Positions 16,967-25,470 of a stretch of DNA of 44,692 nucleotides are shown here, one piece after another. The stretch's first letter is position 1, and each line of letters begins with the position of its first letter. Under the pieces are notes generated by a model. That model was not told the origin of the DNA. It saw nothing but the letters and a program-made list of their open reading frames with translations, and did no database searches. The stretch lies in assembly GCA_945906765.1 (NCBI GenBank), contig CAMDRF010000012.1, forward strand, positions 1 to 44,692, written 5' to 3'. The position numbers and the translations under genes were made by a program. Source of the stretch: Nitrosovibrio sp. Nv4 (GTDB taxonomy: Bacteria; Pseudomonadota; Gammaproteobacteria; Burkholderiales; SG8-39).

Positions 16967-19473
16967 AGGACCTTCTTTCGGTAGTCGAGGTTATTGAGCA
17001 AGGGTTCGGCGGGCCCCTGGTGGAACACCGCGCCGTGCTCCAGGGCGAAAACGCGGTCGGCGAGCGCGAGCACCAGATCGAGGTTGTGCTCGACGATCAC
17101 AATCGAGGTCTGGCCGCGCAACCGGTCGAAGACGCCGAACAACTCCTGCACGATCGCCGGCGCGAGCCCCTCGAAAGGTTCGTCCAGCAGCAGCAGCCTG
17201 ACGTTGCCCGACAGCGCGCGCGCCACGGCAACCATCTGCTGCTCGCCGCCCGACAGGTAGTCCGCCGCCACGTGCATCCGCTCCCGCAGGCGCGGAAAAT
17301 ACTCGAGGATCTGCGCTTCACTCCAGACGATGCCGTGGCTGCCGTCGGTGGCGCGCGCGAGGCGCCCCAGCGCGAGGTTGTCGGCCACGCTCATGCCCGC
17401 GAAGAGGCCCCGCCCCTGCGGCACGTAGCCGATGCCGAGGCGCGCGATCTCCGGCGCCGGCAAGCCGGCGATGTCGCAGCCCTCGAAGGCGATGGACCCC
17501 GATGCGGGCGGCAGCAGGCCGCACAATGCCTTCAGCAGCGTGGTCTTGCCCGCGCCGTTCCTGCCCAACAGCGCCACGATTTCGCCCTCGCGCACATCGA
17601 GCGTCGCGTCGTTCAGGATGTGGCTCTTGCCGTAGAACGCGTTGACGCGCTGGAAGGACAAGAGTGGTTTTTCATTCAAGGAAAGGTCATTTCTGCGCGT
17701 AGCGGGCGGCGTTCCCGTACCGGTGTAGACCTCCTGCACCCGGCGGTCGGCGCGCACTTCGTCGGGCGTGCCGGTCATCAGTACCTCGCCCTGGTTCATC
17801 ACCGTGACAACCTGCGAAAAGCCGAGCACGCGGTCGATGTCGTGTTCAACGATCAGCACAGGAATGCCGGCGGCAATGTCGCGGATCAAACCACAGACGC
17901 GCTCGCGCTCGGCGGCGGCGAGCCCGGCGAGCGGTTCATCCAGCAGCAGCACGCGCGGCTTCGAACCGAGCGCAATACCGAGATCGAGCAGGCGCTGCCC
18001 GCCGTAGGACAGCGAGCCGCCCTCGATTTCCTCGATGCCTTCCAGGCCGAGGAACTTGACCAGTTCCTGCGTTTCAGCGTGGATTTCCGGATAGCTGTCG
18101 ATGTCGCGCCAGGCGTTGAAGCGTGCCGGGTGCCGCGCCTGCAGCGACAGGCGCAGGTTCTCGTAGATCGACAGCCCCTTGAAAAGGTTGGTGATCTGGA
18201 ATGAGCGGGCAAGGCCGCGGCGGCTGATACGATCCGGCGGCAACCCCGCCACCGAAGTGCCGTGCAGCGCCACCTTGCCTTCGTCCGGCTCGAACATGCC
18301 AGAGGCGAGATTGAACAGCGTCGTCTTGCCGGCGCCGTTCGGGCCGATCAGCGCGTGGATCTCGCCGCTGTACACGGTGAGGCTCGCGCCGACGGCGGCG
18401 CGGATGCCGGCGAAATGCTTGCTGACGCCCTCGATTTCCAGAACTTTGTGTTTATTTTCAATAGACAATAAAAAGCGCGGCAAGGGCAGCTTGTCATAAA
18501 CCTTGCGCCCGTTCATCGCCGCCGATTCCTCCGGCGGCGGATTCCAGCGGCGGCGCAGCTTCGCCCAGATGCCGGCGAGGCCCTCGGGCGAATAGAGCAC
18601 GAAGCCGACGAAGATGAGACCAAACCAGAGCAGCCAGTTGCCGGTCCAGATGGAGATCAGCTCGCGGAACAGGGTGTAGAAGAGCACCCCGAGCGCCGGC
18701 CCGAGGATCTGGTGCATGCCGCCGATCACCACCATGGCGAGCAGTTCTCCCGAGAAGGCCACCGACACCGCCTCGGCCGAGACCAGGTAGTTGAGAAATC
18801 CGAACAGCGCGCCGCCCAGACCCGTCACCACCGCCGAGAGCACGAACGCGGCAAGCCGGTAGCGGTCCACGTCGTAGCCCTGGAACATGGCGCGCTGCTG
18901 GTTCTCACGGATCGCCACCAGCACATGGCCGAACGGCGAGCGCGTCACACGCAGCAGCACGTAGAGCACGCCCAGCGCGATCAGCGCGACGAAAACGTAA
19001 TAGACGAGCCCGTTGTCGAGCGGAATGGCGGCGATGCCGCCGCGCTTCAGGCCGCCCAAACCGTCCTCGCCGCCGGTGAGCTCGGTCCAGCGGAACGCGA
19101 TGGAGTAAGTAAGCGCGACGAAAGCGAGCGTGAGGAGCGCGAAGTACACGCCGCGCCGGCGCAGGATCAGCAGGCCCGCGATGGTGGCAAGTACGGCGAC
19201 GAACACCATCGAAAAGAGGAGCGGCAGCACGATCTGTCCGCCGAGCCAGTGCTTCTGCACGAGCGCGGCGGCATAGGCGCCGATGCCGAACCAGGCGCTG
19301 TGGCCGAAGGACGTGAGGCCGGTATATCCCACCAGCAGGTTGAGCCCGAGCGCCGCGATCGAGAGCGCCACGACCTGCGTGGCGGTACTCAGGGACAGGT
19401 TGAGCGCGACCATGGCAAGCGGCAGCAGCAGGAGGGCGAGCGCCCCGACGATAAGCGGCTTGAATTTCTTCAT
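16957..19473 (-). CDS. Triple fusion LivM-LivG-LivF: branched-chain-type ABC permease with two ATPases
   Basis: One 838-residue chain carries three normally separate subunits of a HAAT-family ABC importer. Residues 1 to about 310 are the LivM permease, with hydrophobic helices and the YTGLTSFGHSAWFGIGAY motif. About 345-590 is the first ATPase (Walker A GPNGAGKTT at 377, signature LSYGGQ at 488, Walker B VLLLDEP at 508). About 605-838 is the second (Walker A GRNGAGKTT at 637, signature LSGGEQQ, Walker B LLLLDEP). The linkers are natural-looking. With LivH and LivK beside it the importer is complete. ATG 19473 overlaps the livH stop as ATGA. The M-G linker (about 18440-18475) is an AT-rich codon patch. 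Confidence 0.95.
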   Translation of the reverse strand: MKKFKPLIVGALALLLLPLAMVALNLSLSTATQVVALSIAALGLNLLVGYTGLTSFGHSAWFGIGAYAAALVQKHWLGGQIVLPLLFSMVFVAVLATIAGLLILRRRGVYFALLTLAFVALTYSIAFRWTELTGGEDGLGGLKRGGIAAIPLDNGLVYYVFVALIALGVLYVLLRVTRSPFGHVLVAIRENQQRAMFQGYDVDRYRLAAFVLSAVVTGLGGALFGFLNYLVSAEAVSVAFSGELLAMVVIGGMHQILGPALGVLFYTLFRELISIWTGNWLLWFGLIFVGFVLYSPEGLAGIWAKLRRRWNPPPEESAAMNGRKVYDKLPLPRFLLSIENKHKVLEIEGVSKHFAGIRAAVGASLTVYSGEIHALIGPNGAGKTTLFNLASGMFEPDEGKVALHGTSVAGLPPDRISRRGLARSFQITNLFKGLSIYENLRLSLQARHPARFNAWRDIDSYPEIHAETQELVKFLGLEGIEEIEGGSLSYGGQRLLDLGIALGSKPRVLLLDEPLAGLAAAERERVCGLIRDIAAGIPVLIVEHDIDRVLGFSQVVTVMNQGEVLMTGTPDEVRADRRVQEVYTGTGTPPATRRNDLSLNEKPLLSFQRVNAFYGKSHILNDATLDVREGEIVALLGRNGAGKTTLLKALCGLLPPASGSIAFEGCDIAGLPAPEIARLGIGYVPQGRGLFAGMSVADNLALGRLARATDGSHGIVWSEAQILEYFPRLRERMHVAADYLSGGEQQMVAVARALSGNVRLLLLDEPFEGLAPAIVQELFGVFDRLRGQTSIVIVEHNLDLVLALADRVFALEHGAVFHQGPAEPLLNNLDYRKKVLWI

Positions 19474-20345
19474 TCGAATTTTTCGATGCGCTCGCCGAGC
19501 AGGCCTCGCGGACGGAACATGAGCACGAGAAACATCAGCACGTACATCGACGCTTCACCCGCCGCCGGGACAAAATGGATCGTGATGCCGCGCACCACGC
19601 CCACCAGCATTGCGGCGAGCACCACTCCCCAGAAACTGCCGAGACCGCCGATCACCACCACGACGAACGCGACGGTGATGATTTCCGCGCCCATGGCCGG
19701 GTGCACCATGGCGATCGGCGCGAAGAGGGCGCCGCCCAGCGCCGCCATCCCCACGCCGAGCATGACGATGGTGGTCATGTAAGGCTGCAGGCGGATGCCC
19801 AGTGCGGCGACCATGTCGGGGCGCTGGATGCCGGCGCGCACCACGCGACCGAACGAGGTCTTGTGCAGCAGCAGCCATATCCCGGTCAGCACCACGGCCA
19901 CCACGCCGAGCAGGAAGAGGCGATAGCGCGAGAAGAGGAAGTCCCCCAGCACCACGCTACCCTTGAACGAAGCAGGCATGGAGGCCGGCAGCGGCGCCGC
20001 GCCCCAGATCATGCGGATCGCCTGCTCGGCCACCAGCGCGAGACCGAAGGTGACCAGCAGCGACAGGATGGGGTCGGCGGTGTAGAAGCGGCGCAGGATG
20101 AAGCGCTCAAAAAGGATTCCCAGCAGCGCTACCGCAACCGGCGAGAGCACCGCCCCCGCGCCGAATCCCAGGTGCCTGGCGATCTCGACCGAGACGTAGG
20201 CACCGAGGGCGTAGAACGCGCCGTGCGCCAGGTTCACCACGCCGCCGACGCTGAAGATCAGCGACAGGCCGAGGGCAATCAGCAGGTAGTAACCGCCCAG
20301 CACAAGGCCGTTGACTACCTGTTCCAGCAAGAAAAAAAACTGCAT
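19470..20345 (-). CDS. Branched-chain-type ABC transporter permease (LivH family)
   Basis: A 291-residue membrane protein with about eight hydrophobic segments and the LivH signature GVVNLAHGAFYALGAYV near the N-terminus and VVIGGLGSFWGVVLAA towards the C-terminus. Pairs with the LivM part of the downstream fusion to form the channel. Its ATG shares a base with the livK stop (TAATG), and its own stop overlaps the fusion start, so all are translationally coupled. The cargo is not necessarily an amino acid; in such clusters it is often an organic acid or aromatic compound. Confidence 0.95.
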   Translation of the reverse strand: MQFFFLLEQVVNGLVLGGYYLLIALGLSLIFSVGGVVNLAHGAFYALGAYVSVEIARHLGFGAGAVLSPVAVALLGILFERFILRRFYTADPILSLLVTFGLALVAEQAIRMIWGAAPLPASMPASFKGSVVLGDFLFSRYRLFLLGVVAVVLTGIWLLLHKTSFGRVVRAGIQRPDMVAALGIRLQPYMTTIVMLGVGMAALGGALFAPIAMVHPAMGAEIITVAFVVVVIGGLGSFWGVVLAAMLVGVVRGITIHFVPAAGEASMYVLMFLVLMFRPRGLLGERIEKFE

Positions 20346-21586
20346 TACATGCTACAGGTGTTCTGTTCTTTCGACGGGTTGATCACCTCAAGCGGTTGAT
20401 TGGCTGCTGGAACCGCAGCGCCGAAGGCGAGGAAGTCCCACTTGTCCTTCGCCTGGCCTTTGGGCTTGACGGTGAACGGATACGCTTCCTGGATCAGCTG
20501 GTGGTCCCACGAACGGAAGTAGCCCTTGCGCGCCTTGAGCAGGTCGAACTCGGCCTGGCTCTCGAAATAGGCGATCAGCTTGTCGGTGTCGGTCAACTTG
20601 GTTGCGTTCATGGCCTGCGCCATGATCTTCAGCGACACGTACTCGATCCAGGCATGGTTCTCCGGGGGCTTGCCGTACTTCTTGCGGAACTCGGCGACGA
20701 AGGCCTTTGAGCCCGGGGTATCGAGTTCGTGGTGCCAGACCGTCGGCCAGTAGCCCGCGAGGTTGCCCTCGCCTGCCGCCCACGCGTCCGCCGTGTTGAG
20801 GTTGAAGCCGGCGACCGGGTACGGCAGGCCGAACTCCGAGTACTGCTTGACGAAGTTCGTCACCTGGTTGCCGCCGAGGTTGGTCGCCACGAGGTCGGGC
20901 TTCGCCTGGCGGATCTTGAGCAGGAACGGACTGAAGTCCGTGGTGTCGGTGGCCGTCAGCTCGTCGCCGATCACCGTGCCGCCGTTGGCCGCGATGAACG
21001 CCTTGGCGGCCTTCGACAGGTCGTGGCCGAACAGGTAATCCGAAGTCAGGCAGAAGACGCGCTTGCCCTTGATCAGGCCTTCGCGCAGCAGCGCCTGGCC
21101 GGCGGCATTGACCATCACGGTGACCGGAATGTCGACGTGGAAGGTGTATTTGTTGCAGTTCTTGCCGCGCAGCACGTCGGAGCGCGCGCCGATCTGCAGG
21201 AACAGCTTCTTGTTGCGCGCGGCCACCTGCATGATGGTCTGCGCGGAGGCCGAGTTGATCTCGCCCATGAGGAATTCGACTTTGTCCTGCTCGAGCATCC
21301 GCTGCGCCTTGGTCGAGGCGGTGGCGGGGTTGACCGAGTCCTCCGATATCACGTCGAGCTTGCGGCCCATCACGCCGCCGGCGGCGTTGATCTCCTCGGT
21401 CGCCATCTTGATGCCCATCACGGCGTACTCGCCCAGCGCGCCGAGGAATCCGGTCAGCGGGGTCAGGTGGCCGATCTTGATCGCGCCCGCTTGCGCTCGC
21501 ACGATCGACGGGAATCCGAGCGTTGATGCGAAAACCGCGGCGCCCGCCGCGGCTCCGGCCTTCAGTACTTTTCTTCTGCTGGTCAT
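20345..21586 (-). CDS. ABC transporter substrate-binding protein (LivK/Peripla_BP_6 type), Tat-exported
   Basis: A 413-residue periplasmic receptor. The N-terminus MTSRRKVLKAGAAAGAAVFA has a twin-arginine (SRRxxLK) motif before a hydrophobic stretch, suggesting Tat export, with likely cleavage after VRAQA. The mature part (IKIGHLTPLTGFLGALGEY, then NAAGGVMGRKLDVISEDS) is typical of the branched-chain amino-acid and organic-acid receptor family. AGGGAGG lies 9 nt before the ATG, inside the cupin gene's last codons. It gives the importer its specificity; the ligand is unknown. Confidence 0.93.
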   Translation of the reverse strand: MTSRRKVLKAGAAAGAAVFASTLGFPSIVRAQAGAIKIGHLTPLTGFLGALGEYAVMGIKMATEEINAAGGVMGRKLDVISEDSVNPATASTKAQRMLEQDKVEFLMGEINSASAQTIMQVAARNKKLFLQIGARSDVLRGKNCNKYTFHVDIPVTVMVNAAGQALLREGLIKGKRVFCLTSDYLFGHDLSKAAKAFIAANGGTVIGDELTATDTTDFSPFLLKIRQAKPDLVATNLGGNQVTNFVKQYSEFGLPYPVAGFNLNTADAWAAGEGNLAGYWPTVWHHELDTPGSKAFVAEFRKKYGKPPENHAWIEYVSLKIMAQAMNATKLTDTDKLIAYFESQAEFDLLKARKGYFRSWDHQLIQEAYPFTVKPKGQAKDKWDFLAFGAAVPAANQPLEVINPSKEQNTCSM

Positions 21587-21588
21587 GG

Positions 21589-22014
21589 CTATTTCCCTCC
21601 CTTAGAGTCTGGTTCGTCGTCCGCCGGCGTCGTCACCACGAGAAACACGAGCCCGGCGAGCCCGGTGTTGGCAAAGCTGTGGCGCACGCCCGGCGGCACG
21701 TAGACGTAGTCGTGCGGGCGCATCAGGTGCTTTTCCCCGTCCAGGGTCAGGATGCCCTCGCCTTCGAGCACGTAATAGATCTGTTCCTGGACCTTGTGCA
21801 CGTGCTCCTGCACATAGGCCATCGGCGCGTAGCGCGAGATGCGGAAATCCAGCAGTTTCGAATCCGCGTTCAACGGTCCGACCAGCGCCTTCGAAAGCGC
21901 GCCGCCGAAATGGCCGGGATACTCGCGCCAGGCGACGTTCGCCATTTTTCCCACGAACGCGGTCCGGCGGCGGGGTGGTTTCCTGTTTACGCGAGGCATC
22001 CGGGCGCCCTTCAT
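21589..22014 (-). CDS. Cupin-domain protein
   Basis: A 141-residue protein with one cupin barrel: HVHKVQEQIYYVLEGEGILTLDGE (motif 1, metal-ligand His/His/Glu) and DYVYVPPGVRHSFANTG (motif 2 His). The N-terminus is basic (KGARMPRVNRKPPRRR). ATG 22014 overlaps the Bug gene's stop as ATGA; an in-frame ATG at 21999 is an alternative. It is probably a small metal-dependent isomerase, dioxygenase or sensor for the compound handled by this operon, which cannot be narrowed further. Confidence 0.88.
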   Translation of the reverse strand: MKGARMPRVNRKPPRRRTAFVGKMANVAWREYPGHFGGALSKALVGPLNADSKLLDFRISRYAPMAYVQEHVHKVQEQIYYVLEGEGILTLDGEKHLMRPHDYVYVPPGVRHSFANTGLAGLVFLVVTTPADDEPDSKGGK

Positions 22015-22979
22015 TCGATACGGATGTTTCCGTCGCGGATGATCTTGCTGACCTTCGCGACCTCGGCGCGCACGAAGGCTTCGAACTCCTCGGGCGTGGA
22101 GGGCTTGGGCGTCGATCCCCGGTTGCTGATGCGCTCGCGGATCTCGGCAAGCGCGAGCACACGCGCCACTTCCTTCGAGAGCTGCTGCACGATCGGCCGG
22201 GGCGTCTTCGCCGGAGCGAACATGCCGTACCACTGGTCCCAGTCGAGGCCGGGCACCGCGCCTTCCGCAAGGCTGGGCAGGTCGGGCAGCGCCGGCGAGC
22301 GCGCGGCGGTACTTACGGCGAGCGGCACCAGCCGGCCGTCCTTGATCATCGCGAGCGTGTTGCCGATGGGCGCGAAGGAAGTGTTGACGCGTCCCGTGGC
22401 GGTGTCGGTGAGCACCTCCGGCACGCCCTTGTACGGCACGTGCACGACCTGGATCCCGGTAGCGAGCCTGAACTGCTCGAGCGTCATGTGCGTGCCGCTG
22501 CCAACGCCGGCGGAGCCGAAGTTGACCTGGCCGGGCTTCTGCCGGGCGAGGGCGATGAGTTCGGCAGCAGTCTTGATGCCCTGCGAGGGCGCGACCACCA
22601 GCACGTTGGGCGCGCTCGTCAGCTGCGAAATGCCGGCGAAATCGCGCAAGGTCTCGTAGGGAAGCTTCTGGTAGAGCGCCTCGACACCGGCATGCGAAAC
22701 CGAGTTGATCAGCAGCGTGTACCCGTCGGCTTCGGCGGCCGCGACCTGGCCTGCGGCAAGGGTGCCGCCGGCACCCGTGCGATTTTCGACCACCAGTTGC
22801 TGGCCCAGGCCTTCGGACATTTTCTGCGCCACCAGCCGTCCGATGACGTCGATCTCGCTGCCGGCCGAGAAGCCGATGAGGACGCGCACCGGCTTGGCCG
22901 GATAGGACTGTGCCTGGACGGCGCTGGCGCAAACCAGCGCAAGTGCCGCGAAGATGGATTTTGCGATAAGTTGATTCAT
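22011..22979 (-). CDS. Bug/TctC-family periplasmic solute receptor
   Basis: A 322-residue receptor with a Sec signal peptide (NQLIAKSIFAALALVCASAVQAQ, cleavage after AQA) followed by YPAKPVRVLIGFSAGSEIDVIGRL, TGAGGTLAAGQVAAAEADGYT and HVPYKGVPEVLTD, the standard Bug landmarks. These proteins bind carboxylates and normally serve tripartite tricarboxylate transporters, but no TctA/TctB gene is present here. ATG 22979 follows GGGAG by 6 nt. It is the first gene of the long operon and divergent from the LysR gene. Confidence 0.93.
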   Translation of the reverse strand: MNQLIAKSIFAALALVCASAVQAQSYPAKPVRVLIGFSAGSEIDVIGRLVAQKMSEGLGQQLVVENRTGAGGTLAAGQVAAAEADGYTLLINSVSHAGVEALYQKLPYETLRDFAGISQLTSAPNVLVVAPSQGIKTAAELIALARQKPGQVNFGSAGVGSGTHMTLEQFRLATGIQVVHVPYKGVPEVLTDTATGRVNTSFAPIGNTLAMIKDGRLVPLAVSTAARSPALPDLPSLAEGAVPGLDWDQWYGMFAPAKTPRPIVQQLSKEVARVLALAEIRERISNRGSTPKPSTPEEFEAFVRAEVAKVSKIIRDGNIRIE

Positions 22980-23053
22980 GCTGGCTCTCCCGTCCCATTG
23001 CCCGCCCGCCGCGGATTCGGCGCGCAATTCAGTCTAGGAACTCGCGCCGGAAA

Positions 23054-23072
23054 CGGGAAATACTGTTTCCCG
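23054..23072. promoter_or_regulatory. 19-bp palindrome in the Bug/LysR intergenic region
   Basis: CGGGAAA-TACTG-TTTCCCG is a perfect inverted repeat (7-bp arms, 5-bp spacer) between the divergent LysR and Bug genes. It is a candidate operator for the LysR regulator or another factor. Confidence 0.6.
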
Positions 23073-23081
23073 AGGCTGGGT

Positions 23082-23096
23082 ATAAGCTAGGCTTAT
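23082..23096. promoter_or_regulatory. LysR-type T-N11-A box
   Basis: ATAAGC-TAG-GCTTAT is a perfect 6-bp-arm palindrome whose second base T and fourteenth base A fit the LysR-family T-N11-A consensus. It is 23 bp upstream of the LysR ATG, the usual place for an autoregulatory site, and 103 bp from the operon's first ATG. Confidence 0.65.
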
Positions 23097-23119
23097 GGCT
23101 TTGCCCTGGAGGGGGAGCG

Positions 23120-24148
23120 ATGGACCTGCGCCAGCTGCGTTATTTCGCCCAGATTGTCGAAAGCGGGAGCCTTTCGAAGGCCTCCCGACAACTTTTCATC
23201 GCCCAGCCCGCGCTCAGCCAGCAGCTCTCCAAGCTCGAGGGCGAGATCGGCAAGCCGCTGCTGACCCGTTCGTCCAAGGGTGTCGCGCCGACGGAAAACG
23301 GCCTGGCGCTCTACCACCACGCGCGCTTCATGCTGCGCCAGCTCGACCAGGCGCTGTCGATCGCGCGCAAGGAGTCCGGCGCCGTGCAGAGCATGGTTTC
23401 GGTGGGCCTGCCAGCCACCACGGTTTCGGCGCTTGGCCTGCCGCTGGTGCGGCGCATCCGCGAGCGCTATCCGAGCATCCTGCTGAACGTCGTGGAAGGC
23501 ATGAGCGGCCACCTCGGCCAGATGATGCGCATGGGCCAGCTCGATCTTGCGGTCTTGTTCGCGAGCGACGTCGCCCCCGATCTTTCGACCGAGGCACTGC
23601 TCGATGAGGAACTGTTCGTCATGCTGCCCCGGCACAGTACCCTGGTCGCGCCGCGGCGCACCAGCCTCACCATCGCCGAAGCAGCGGCGCTGCCGCTCAT
23701 CCTGCCCACCAGCACGCACGGCCTGCGGCGCCGGATCGCCACCGAATTCGAGCGGCGCAGCCTGCAGGTGCGCATCGTCGCCGAGATCGACTCGCTGTCT
23801 CTGCTGATGAATTGCGTCTACAACGGCATGGCGGCGACCATCAAACCGATGGCGGCCATCTACCTGGAAGGCGCGCGCGGCAGGAAATGGCGCGCGCTGT
23901 CGATTTCGGACGCGCGCATGAGCCGCCGCAACTACCTGTACTCCCTTCCGCCCGAGCGGCTTTCCACCGCGGCGGCCGTGGTCGCCACCGAACTTAAGGT
24001 TACGGCGCTCGAGCTCATGGCCTCGGGCGCCTGGACGGGCGTGGAAGCGGTCAGTCCTCCAGCGCCACCGTCACCAGAGCCGGTCCCAGGGTTCGCACGA
24101 TCTCTCCGGGCGCGAGCCCCACAAGAAATCCGCGCCGCCCGCCGTTGA
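23120..24148 (+). CDS. LysR-type transcriptional regulator
   Basis: A 342-residue LTTR. The N-terminal winged HTH (MDLRQLRYFAQIVESGSLSKASRQL, then QPALSQQLSKLEGEIGKPLL) is followed by a two-lobed effector domain (VSVGLPATTV, RRIRERYPSILLNVVEG, LDLAVLFASD). GGAGGGGGAG precedes the ATG. It should control the divergent 22979-8170 operon and itself through the palindromes between them. The last 32 residues (SPPAPPSPEPVPGF...) exceed the usual family length of about 300-310 and are read antisense to the end of ybaK; a lost stop codon is the likely cause. Confidence 0.95.
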   Translation: MDLRQLRYFAQIVESGSLSKASRQLFIAQPALSQQLSKLEGEIGKPLLTRSSKGVAPTENGLALYHHARFMLRQLDQALSIARKESGAVQSMVSVGLPATTVSALGLPLVRRIRERYPSILLNVVEGMSGHLGQMMRMGQLDLAVLFASDVAPDLSTEALLDEELFVMLPRHSTLVAPRRTSLTIAEAAALPLILPTSTHGLRRRIATEFERRSLQVRIVAEIDSLSLLMNCVYNGMAATIKPMAAIYLEGARGRKWRALSISDARMSRRNYLYSLPPERLSTAAAVVATELKVTALELMASGAWTGVEAVSPPAPPSPEPVPGFARSLRARAPQEIRAARR

Positions 24149-24542
24149 TGTAGATCTTCGGCAATTCGAGGATCGAGCGCTCCAGGTACACGGGCAGCTT
24201 CTTTCGCGTGCCGAAAGGCGACGTGCCGCCGACCTGATACCCGGAATGGCGCTGCGCCGCGTCCGGCTTGCAAGGCTCGATGCGCTTCCTGTGCGCCTGG
24301 CGCGCGAGGTTCTTGGTCGAAACTTTCCTGTCGCCGTGCATCAGCACGATGAGCGGCCTGGCGGTCTCGTCCTGCATCACCAGCGTCTTCACCACCGCGT
24401 ACTCCGGTACGCCGAGCGACCTGGCCGACACCTCGGTGCCGCCGTGCTCGACGTATGCGTACTTGTGTTCCGTGTAGATGACCTTGTGCGACTTCAAAAA
24501 GGCGGTTGCCGGAGTGTCAGCCACGGGGATGATGTTTCGCAT
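24051..24542 (-). CDS. ybaK: Cys-tRNA(Pro)/Cys-tRNA(Cys) deacylase YbaK/EbsC
   Basis: A 163-residue YbaK-domain editing protein that hydrolyses mischarged Cys-tRNA(Pro). Seen are TPATAFLKSHKVIYTEHKYAY, the conserved KTLVMQD with its Lys, SGYQVGGTSPFG, and INGGRRGFLVGL. It overlaps the end of xerD by 26 bp, so the two are probably co-translated. Its 3' end overlaps the convergent LysR frame by 98 bp. Confidence 0.93.
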   Translation of the reverse strand: MRNIIPVADTPATAFLKSHKVIYTEHKYAYVEHGGTEVSARSLGVPEYAVVKTLVMQDETARPLIVLMHGDRKVSTKNLARQAHRKRIEPCKPDAAQRHSGYQVGGTSPFGTRKKLPVYLERSILELPKIYINGGRRGFLVGLAPGEIVRTLGPALVTVALED

Positions 24543-25470
24543 GCAGCGCCTTCATCCGCTCGCGGGCAACGTGCGTATAGATCTGGGTCGTGGAAATGTC
24601 GGCATGCCCGAGCAGCATCTGCACCACGCGCAGATCCGCGCCGTGGTTGATGAGGTGCGTGGCGAAGGCATGGCGCAGCACGTGCGGCGAGAAGTGCTTG
24701 CCGGGAACCGCGCGCGCGCCGTAGCGCTTGATGTTCTTCCAGAACGCCTGCCGGGTCATGCCGGCGCCGCGGCCGGTGATGAACAGGTGGTCGGAGGATT
24801 TTTTCTTGAGCAGGGAAGATCTGAAATCCTTCAGGTAAAGGCGGGCCCAGTCCACGGCCTCCTCCCCCAGCGGCACCAGGCGCTCCTTCGAACCCTTGCC
24901 CATGACGCGCAGCACGCCCGCATCAAGATTCACTTCGAATACCTTCAGCCCCACCAGTTCCGAGACGCGCAGGCCGGATGCGTAAAGCACTTCGAACATC
25001 GCGCGATCACGCATCCCGAGCGATGTTCCGACGTCCGGCGCGGCGAGCAGCGCTTCCACATCGGCTTCCGAAAGAACCTTCGGAAAGCGTGGCGTGCGCT
25101 TGGGCGGATCGAGCCTGAGCGTCGGGTCGGTCTTGATTCTGCGCTCGCGCAGGCACCAGCCGTAGAAGCGCTTGAGGCTGGAGAGCATGCGCGCGGCGCT
25201 CGAAGAGCGGCCCCGGCGCGCAGCGAGGAATTCAAACAGGTCTTGTTCACCTGCTTTTTCCAGGATATTTTTTTGCAAAAACAAAGCAAGCTGGACCAGG
25301 TCGCGGCGGTAGGACGTGAGCGTGTTCTTCGCCAGACCGTCTTCCAGCCACAGCGCGTCGCAGAACGAATCGACGAGCGACGCATTCGCGCCACTGAACC
25401 CCGCTGCGCTCTTTGCGCTCAGGGCTTGAGCGCGAACGTGTCCGCGCCCGCCTCGTGCATCAGCAGCCAA
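24517..25470 (-). CDS. xerD: Site-specific tyrosine recombinase XerD
   Basis: Resolves chromosome dimers at dif together with XerC and FtsK. The SAM-like N-terminal domain (LVDSFCDALWLEDGLAKNTLTSYRRDL) is followed by the catalytic domain with Arg168 (ASGLRVSEL), Lys192 (GKGSKERLVPLG), His263-x-x-Arg266 (HVLRHAFATHL), His289 (LLGHADISTTQIYTHV) and Tyr298. The longest frame starts at a TTG (25470) and has about 28 residues more than typical XerD; no ATG lies between, so the true start is uncertain. Its xerD-ybaK order matches other betaproteobacteria. An AT-rich codon patch lies at about 25245-25290. Confidence 0.94.
   Translation of the reverse strand: MAADARGGRGHVRAQALSAKSAAGFSGANASLVDSFCDALWLEDGLAKNTLTSYRRDLVQLALFLQKNILEKAGEQDLFEFLAARRGRSSSAARMLSSLKRFYGWCLRERRIKTDPTLRLDPPKRTPRFPKVLSEADVEALLAAPDVGTSLGMRDRAMFEVLYASGLRVSELVGLKVFEVNLDAGVLRVMGKGSKERLVPLGEEAVDWARLYLKDFRSSLLKKKSSDHLFITGRGAGMTRQAFWKNIKRYGARAVPGKHFSPHVLRHAFATHLINHGADLRVVQMLLGHADISTTQIYTHVARERMKALHAKHHPRG

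Noticed and set aside
24517-25470. The tyrosine recombinase as an integrase of a mobile element
   Set aside because: Its motifs, length and xerD-ybaK neighbourhood fit housekeeping XerD; no att site or cargo adjoins it.
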